Of a stretch of DNA of 64,000 bases, positions 60,635 to 64,000 are shown piece by piece. Under the pieces are notes generated by a model. The model was not told where the DNA came from. It did not search any database and saw only the letters and a program-made list of their open reading frames with translations. Position 1 is the first letter of the stretch, and each line of letters opens with the position of its first letter. Source of the stretch: CAVQBJ01 sp963710725 (GTDB taxonomy: Bacteria; Actinomycetota; Thermoleophilia; Solirubrobacterales; Solirubrobacteraceae); NCBI GenBank assembly GCA_963710725.1, contig CAVQBJ010000008.1, positions 992,001-1,056,000 of the forward strand, given 5' to 3'. The position numbers and the translations under genes were made by a program.

Positions 60635-60837
60635 CGGCGCCGCCTTGCGGGTCTCTGGCGTGACGGGCCGCCGCCGCGCTGACCGCCCAGGCGCCGAACG
60701 CGATCACGGCCACCACGGCGATCGCAACCGATGTCTTCCTCACCCCGAAACCCTCCCCCGATCGGCCGGACTGCCGCCGGTCCTCCGGTCCTCGTAGGCG
60801 ACGGAGCCTATACCTCCGAAGCGACGACCCGGCCGCC

Positions 60838-63800
60838 TTACGCCGCCTCGCGCGCCACCGCCAGCAGCACGTCGGCCGCGCGCACGACCGCCGGGAAGCG
60901 CTGCTCGTCGCCGTCGGGCGGCACGCGCACCGACACCTGAGACTTCCCGCTCTCATAGAGCGCTTCCGGCAGCTCCTCGCGCAGCCGCTTGGCCCGCACC
61001 GAGTCGAGCTCGATCGGGGTCACCGCGAGCCGGTCGCCCCGGAAGCTCACCGCGCGCGCCCCCGCCTGGCCGAACTTGATCCGCGCGCGCTGCAGCGCGA
61101 GCAGATTGGCGAGCGGCTCGGGCACGGGGCCGAAGCGGTCCTCCAGCTCCTCACGCAAGCGCTCGACGTCGGCCACCTCGAGTGCGCCCGCCACTCGCCG
61201 GTGCACCTCGATCTTGGCCTGCTCGTAGGGGATGTAGTCGGCCGGGACGTAGGCGTCGACGTGCACGTCCAGGCGCACCGGCTCGGGCGCCTCCTCCTCG
61301 AGCGACCCGTCCTCCGCGCTGCCGGCCCGCACCGCCTCGTCGAGCATCTGCATGTACAGCTCGAAGCCGAGCGCCGCGACGTGTCCGGACTGCTCGTCGC
61401 CGAGCAGGTTGCCGGCGCCGCGGATCTCCAGATCGCGCATCGCGATCTTGAAGCCCGCGCCGAGCTCGGTGTAGTCGCTCAGCGCGGACAGGCGCTGAGC
61501 GGCCTGCGCCGTCAGCGCGGCCGCCGAGTCGAACAGCAGGTACGCGTATGCGCGCTCGCGACTACGTCCGACGCGCCCCCGGATCTGGTAGAGCTGCGCC
61601 AGGCCGAAGGCGTCCGCGTGCTCGACGATCAGCGTGTTGGCCTGGGGGATGTCGATGCCCGACTCGATGATCGACGTGGACACCAGCACGTCCGCCCCTC
61701 CGCGCAGGAAGTCCATCATCACCTCCTCGAGCTCCCCTTCTCCCATTTGGCCGTGCCCGACCGCGAAGCGCACGCCGGGGCACATCGCCCGCAGCCGCTC
61801 GGCCGTCTCGTCGATCGTCTCGATGCGGTTGTGCAGGAAGAAGGCCTGCCCGCCGCGGGCGTGCTCGCGCATGATCGCCTGCTTGACCAGCTCCTCGTCG
61901 TACTCGCCGACGTAGGTCTTCACCGGCCGGCGCCCCTCCGGCGGGGTCTCGATCACCGAGATGTCGCGCAGGCCGGCGAGCGACATCTGCAGCGTGCGCG
62001 GGATCGGCGTGGCCGACATCGCGATCACGTCGACGCGCAGGCGCAGCTGGCGCAGCAGCTCCTTCTGCTTGACGCCGAAGCGCTGCTCCTCATCGACGAT
62101 GATGAGACCGAGGTCCTTGGCGCGCACGTCGCGCGAGAGCAGGCGGTGCGTGCCGACGAGGATGTCGACCCTGCCGTCCTTGAACCCGGCGATCGCCTCC
62201 TTCTGCTCGGCGGGCGAGCGGAAGCGCGACACGTGCTCGAGGGTGATCGGGTAGTCGGCCAGGCGCTCGGCGAACGTGCCGTAGTGCTGCTGGGCGAGGA
62301 TCGTCGTCGGCACGAGCATGAGCACCTGCTTGCCGGCGTTGGCCGCCTTGAAGGCGGCCCGCAGCGCGACCTCGGTCTTGCCGTAGCCGACGTCTCCGCA
62401 GATGAGGCGGTCCATCGGGCGGGGCGCCTCCATGTCGGCCTTCACGAGCTCGATCGCGTCGCGCTGATCGGGTGTCTCGGTATAGGGGAAGCGGTCCTCG
62501 AACTCGCGCTGCCAGTCGTCGTCCGCGTCGAAGGCGTAGCCGCTGCGCCTCCGCCGCTCGGCGTACAGGTTGAGCAGCTCGCCGGCCAGCTCCTGGGCCG
62601 CGCGGCGGGCGCGCGCCTTCATCGTGTCCCAGCGCGTGCCTCCGAGCTTGGACAGCGGCGGGTGCTCGCCGCCCGCGCCGACGTAGCGCGAGATCTTCGC
62701 GAGCTGGTCGGTCGGCACGAACACGCGGTCGTCGCCCTGGTACTCCAGGTACAGATAGTCGCGGGTGATCCCGGCGACGGTGCGCGTCTCGAAGCCGGCG
62801 AAGCGCGCAATGCCGTGGTCCTCGTGCACGACGATGTCGCCGGTGCGCAGGTCGGTGAACGAGCGCAGCGCCCCGCGCCGGCGCCCGCCCGGACCGCCCT
62901 CGGGCCGCTCGGCGCGACGGCGGCGCACGAGGCGATGCTCGGGGAAGACGGCAAGCTTCAGTTGCGGCGCGATGAACCCCTCGCGCAACGAGGCGCGGGC
63001 GAAGCGCAGCGCCGCGTCGATCGGCTGGGCGCCCGCCCCGTCGCCCTCGCCGAGCCACGTCGCCTTCAGGCGGGCCAGGTTGTACGCGGCGCGCTCACCC
63101 TCGCCTCGGCGCGGGAAGGCGACGACCGTGCGATATCCGGAGCGCACGAGCTTCTCGAGCTCGGGCTCGGCGTCGAGCACCGTCTTCGCCGCGGTGTCGG
63201 CGGTCTGGGCGCGGAACTCGAACGGCTGGTTGCCGGAGATCGCCGACAGCCACACCCGCGCGCGCTCGCGCAGCGCAGCACTGATGTCGTCGGGCTTGAC
63301 GTAGAGGTGGTGCGCGTCGGTGTCGTGGAAGGCGGCGGTGACGTCGTCCCACTGGTCCGACAGCGCGGGCGCGATCTCCTCCTCGGCGGCCACGAGGATC
63401 GCGGCGTCGTCCGGCACGAGGTCGAGCAGCGCGCCGAAACGCTCGACCGGCAGCAGCTCGGCCACGTCGGGGCGCTCGCCACCCTCCTCGGCCTGCAGCG
63501 CGGCGATCTCGGCGAGCTCGCGATGCTCGACCGCGAGCTCGGCCGCCGGAGCGATCTCGACCGCCTCCGCGTCACCGAGCGAGCGCTGTGTGAAAGTGGA
63601 GAACCAGCGCATCGAGTCGATCTCGATGTCGAACAGGTCGACGCGCACCGCCCGCTCCTCGGTGGCCGGGAACACGTCGAGGAGCCCGCCGCGCACGGCG
63701 AACTGGCCTCGATCCTCGACCTGCTCGACGCGCTCGTAGCCGGCGGCGACGAGCTCTTCGGCGACTTCGTCGAGGTCGAGCACCTCGCCGACGCGGAGCC

Positions 63801-64000
63801 AGAAGGAGTGGGGACGCAGGGCGGGATCGGGCACCTTCTCCGACAGGGCGGTCGCCGAGACGACGATCACCGGTGCCTCGTCGGTGGCGGAGGCGGCGGG
63901 TGCGTCGGGCGCGCCGTAGGCGAGCAGAGCGTCGAGCGCGGCGACGCGCAGGCCAACCAGGTGTGGCGGCGGCGCGAGGTGCGACTCGTAGGCGACGCCG
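60838..64000 (-). CDS. mfd: Transcription-repair coupling factor Mfd (5' end outside window)
   Basis: About 1050 residues visible. Mfd removes RNA polymerase stalled at DNA lesions and recruits UvrA. Seen: UvrB-like region, the RNA-polymerase-interacting domain (GDIVVHEDHGIARFAGFET), helicase motif I GDVGYGKTEVALRA, motif II VDEEQRFGVKQKE, SATPIPRTLQMSLAGLRD, and a C-terminal TRCF domain. The frame is open to base 64000 (ESHLAPPPHLVGLRVAALDA upstream of the first ATG-like codon), so the true start lies outside. Confidence 0.95.
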   Translation of the reverse strand, partial: GVAYESHLAPPPHLVGLRVAALDALLAYGAPDAPAASATDEAPVIVVSATALSEKVPDPALRPHSFWLRVGEVLDLDEVAEELVAAGYERVEQVEDRGQFAVRGGLLDVFPATEERAVRVDLFDIEIDSMRWFSTFTQRSLGDAEAVEIAPAAELAVEHRELAEIAALQAEEGGERPDVAELLPVERFGALLDLVPDDAAILVAAEEEIAPALSDQWDDVTAAFHDTDAHHLYVKPDDISAALRERARVWLSAISGNQPFEFRAQTADTAAKTVLDAEPELEKLVRSGYRTVVAFPRRGEGERAAYNLARLKATWLGEGDGAGAQPIDAALRFARASLREGFIAPQLKLAVFPEHRLVRRRRAERPEGGPGGRRRGALRSFTDLRTGDIVVHEDHGIARFAGFETRTVAGITRDYLYLEYQGDDRVFVPTDQLAKISRYVGAGGEHPPLSKLGGTRWDTMKARARRAAQELAGELLNLYAERRRRSGYAFDADDDWQREFEDRFPYTETPDQRDAIELVKADMEAPRPMDRLICGDVGYGKTEVALRAAFKAANAGKQVLMLVPTTILAQQHYGTFAERLADYPITLEHVSRFRSPAEQKEAIAGFKDGRVDILVGTHRLLSRDVRAKDLGLIIVDEEQRFGVKQKELLRQLRLRVDVIAMSATPIPRTLQMSLAGLRDISVIETPPEGRRPVKTYVGEYDEELVKQAIMREHARGGQAFFLHNRIETIDETAERLRAMCPGVRFAVGHGQMGEGELEEVMMDFLRGGADVLVSTSIIESGIDIPQANTLIVEHADAFGLAQLYQIRGRVGRSRERAYAYLLFDSAAALTAQAAQRLSALSDYTELGAGFKIAMRDLEIRGAGNLLGDEQSGHVAALGFELYMQMLDEAVRAGSAEDGSLEEEAPEPVRLDVHVDAYVPADYIPYEQAKIEVHRRVAGALEVADVERLREELEDRFGPVPEPLANLLALQRARIKFGQAGARAVSFRGDRLAVTPIELDSVRAKRLREELPEALYESGKSQVSVRVPPDGDEQRFPAVVRAADVLLAVAREAA

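Overview
The window is about 70% G+C, densely coded, and looks like the chromosome of a high-GC actinobacterium. The order mfd / mazG / eno / ftsB-like, a class I aldolase, csrA, long secreted proteins with Thr-rich tails, and many small conserved proteins fit the class Thermoleophilia (Solirubrobacterales type) best. That placement is inferred from gene content and style, not from a marker-gene comparison.

Region 1 (1-13.9 kb) is rich in cyclic-di-GMP proteins: a tandem GGDEF membrane protein cut by the window edge, a PilZ receptor, and a 1228-residue PAS-GAF-GGDEF-HD-GYP protein. With them lie a PucR-type regulator, a secretory lipase, a DUF5996 protein and a large exported metallopeptidase-like protein with a von Willebrand D domain.

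Region 2 (about 14-31.4 kb) is a composite genomic island stacked on tRNA-Leu(TAA) at 31343-31428. Four partial copies of the tRNA 3' half (14931, 16384, 20209, 29668), all in the tRNA's orientation, divide it into segments. The segments carry a tyrosine integrase broken by a frameshift and a stop, an IS982-type insertion, and several intact or decayed toxin-antitoxin-like modules: RHH/Doc, HicBA, a winged-helix/nucleotidyltransferase pair and a DUF4258/BrnT-like pair. Cargo includes a lipoprotein / fatty-acid hydroxylase / DoxX / methyltransferase operon and an esterase / esterase / PAP2 operon.

Region 3 (31.5-43 kb) holds an ECF sigma factor with a fused membrane and extracellular tail, a TMEM175-type channel, an HxlR regulator divergent from two HtrA-like proteases (the first lacking its catalytic Asp), a PadR-controlled ABC exporter, an MBL-fold hydrolase and a rhomboid homologue without catalytic residues. 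Region 4 (43-50 kb) is housekeeping: aldolase, csrA, an FtsB/DivIC-like protein, enolase, MazG and a PpiC-type lipoprotein. Region 5 (50-60.8 kb) is a sigma/anti-sigma pair and a block of exported proteins, three of which show apparent frameshifts. mfd then runs off the right edge.

The most unusual sequence-level signal is a fixed-geometry 48-nt hairpin element present three times (33.46, 38.11 and 46.56-46.61 kb). Each copy lies about 90-160 nt downstream of a stop codon and in the same orientation as that gene. A second is a roughly 94-nt branched inverted repeat at 21734-21827. Three promoters (28.0, 29.9 and 36.1 kb) sit so close to their start codons that the mRNAs should be leaderless.
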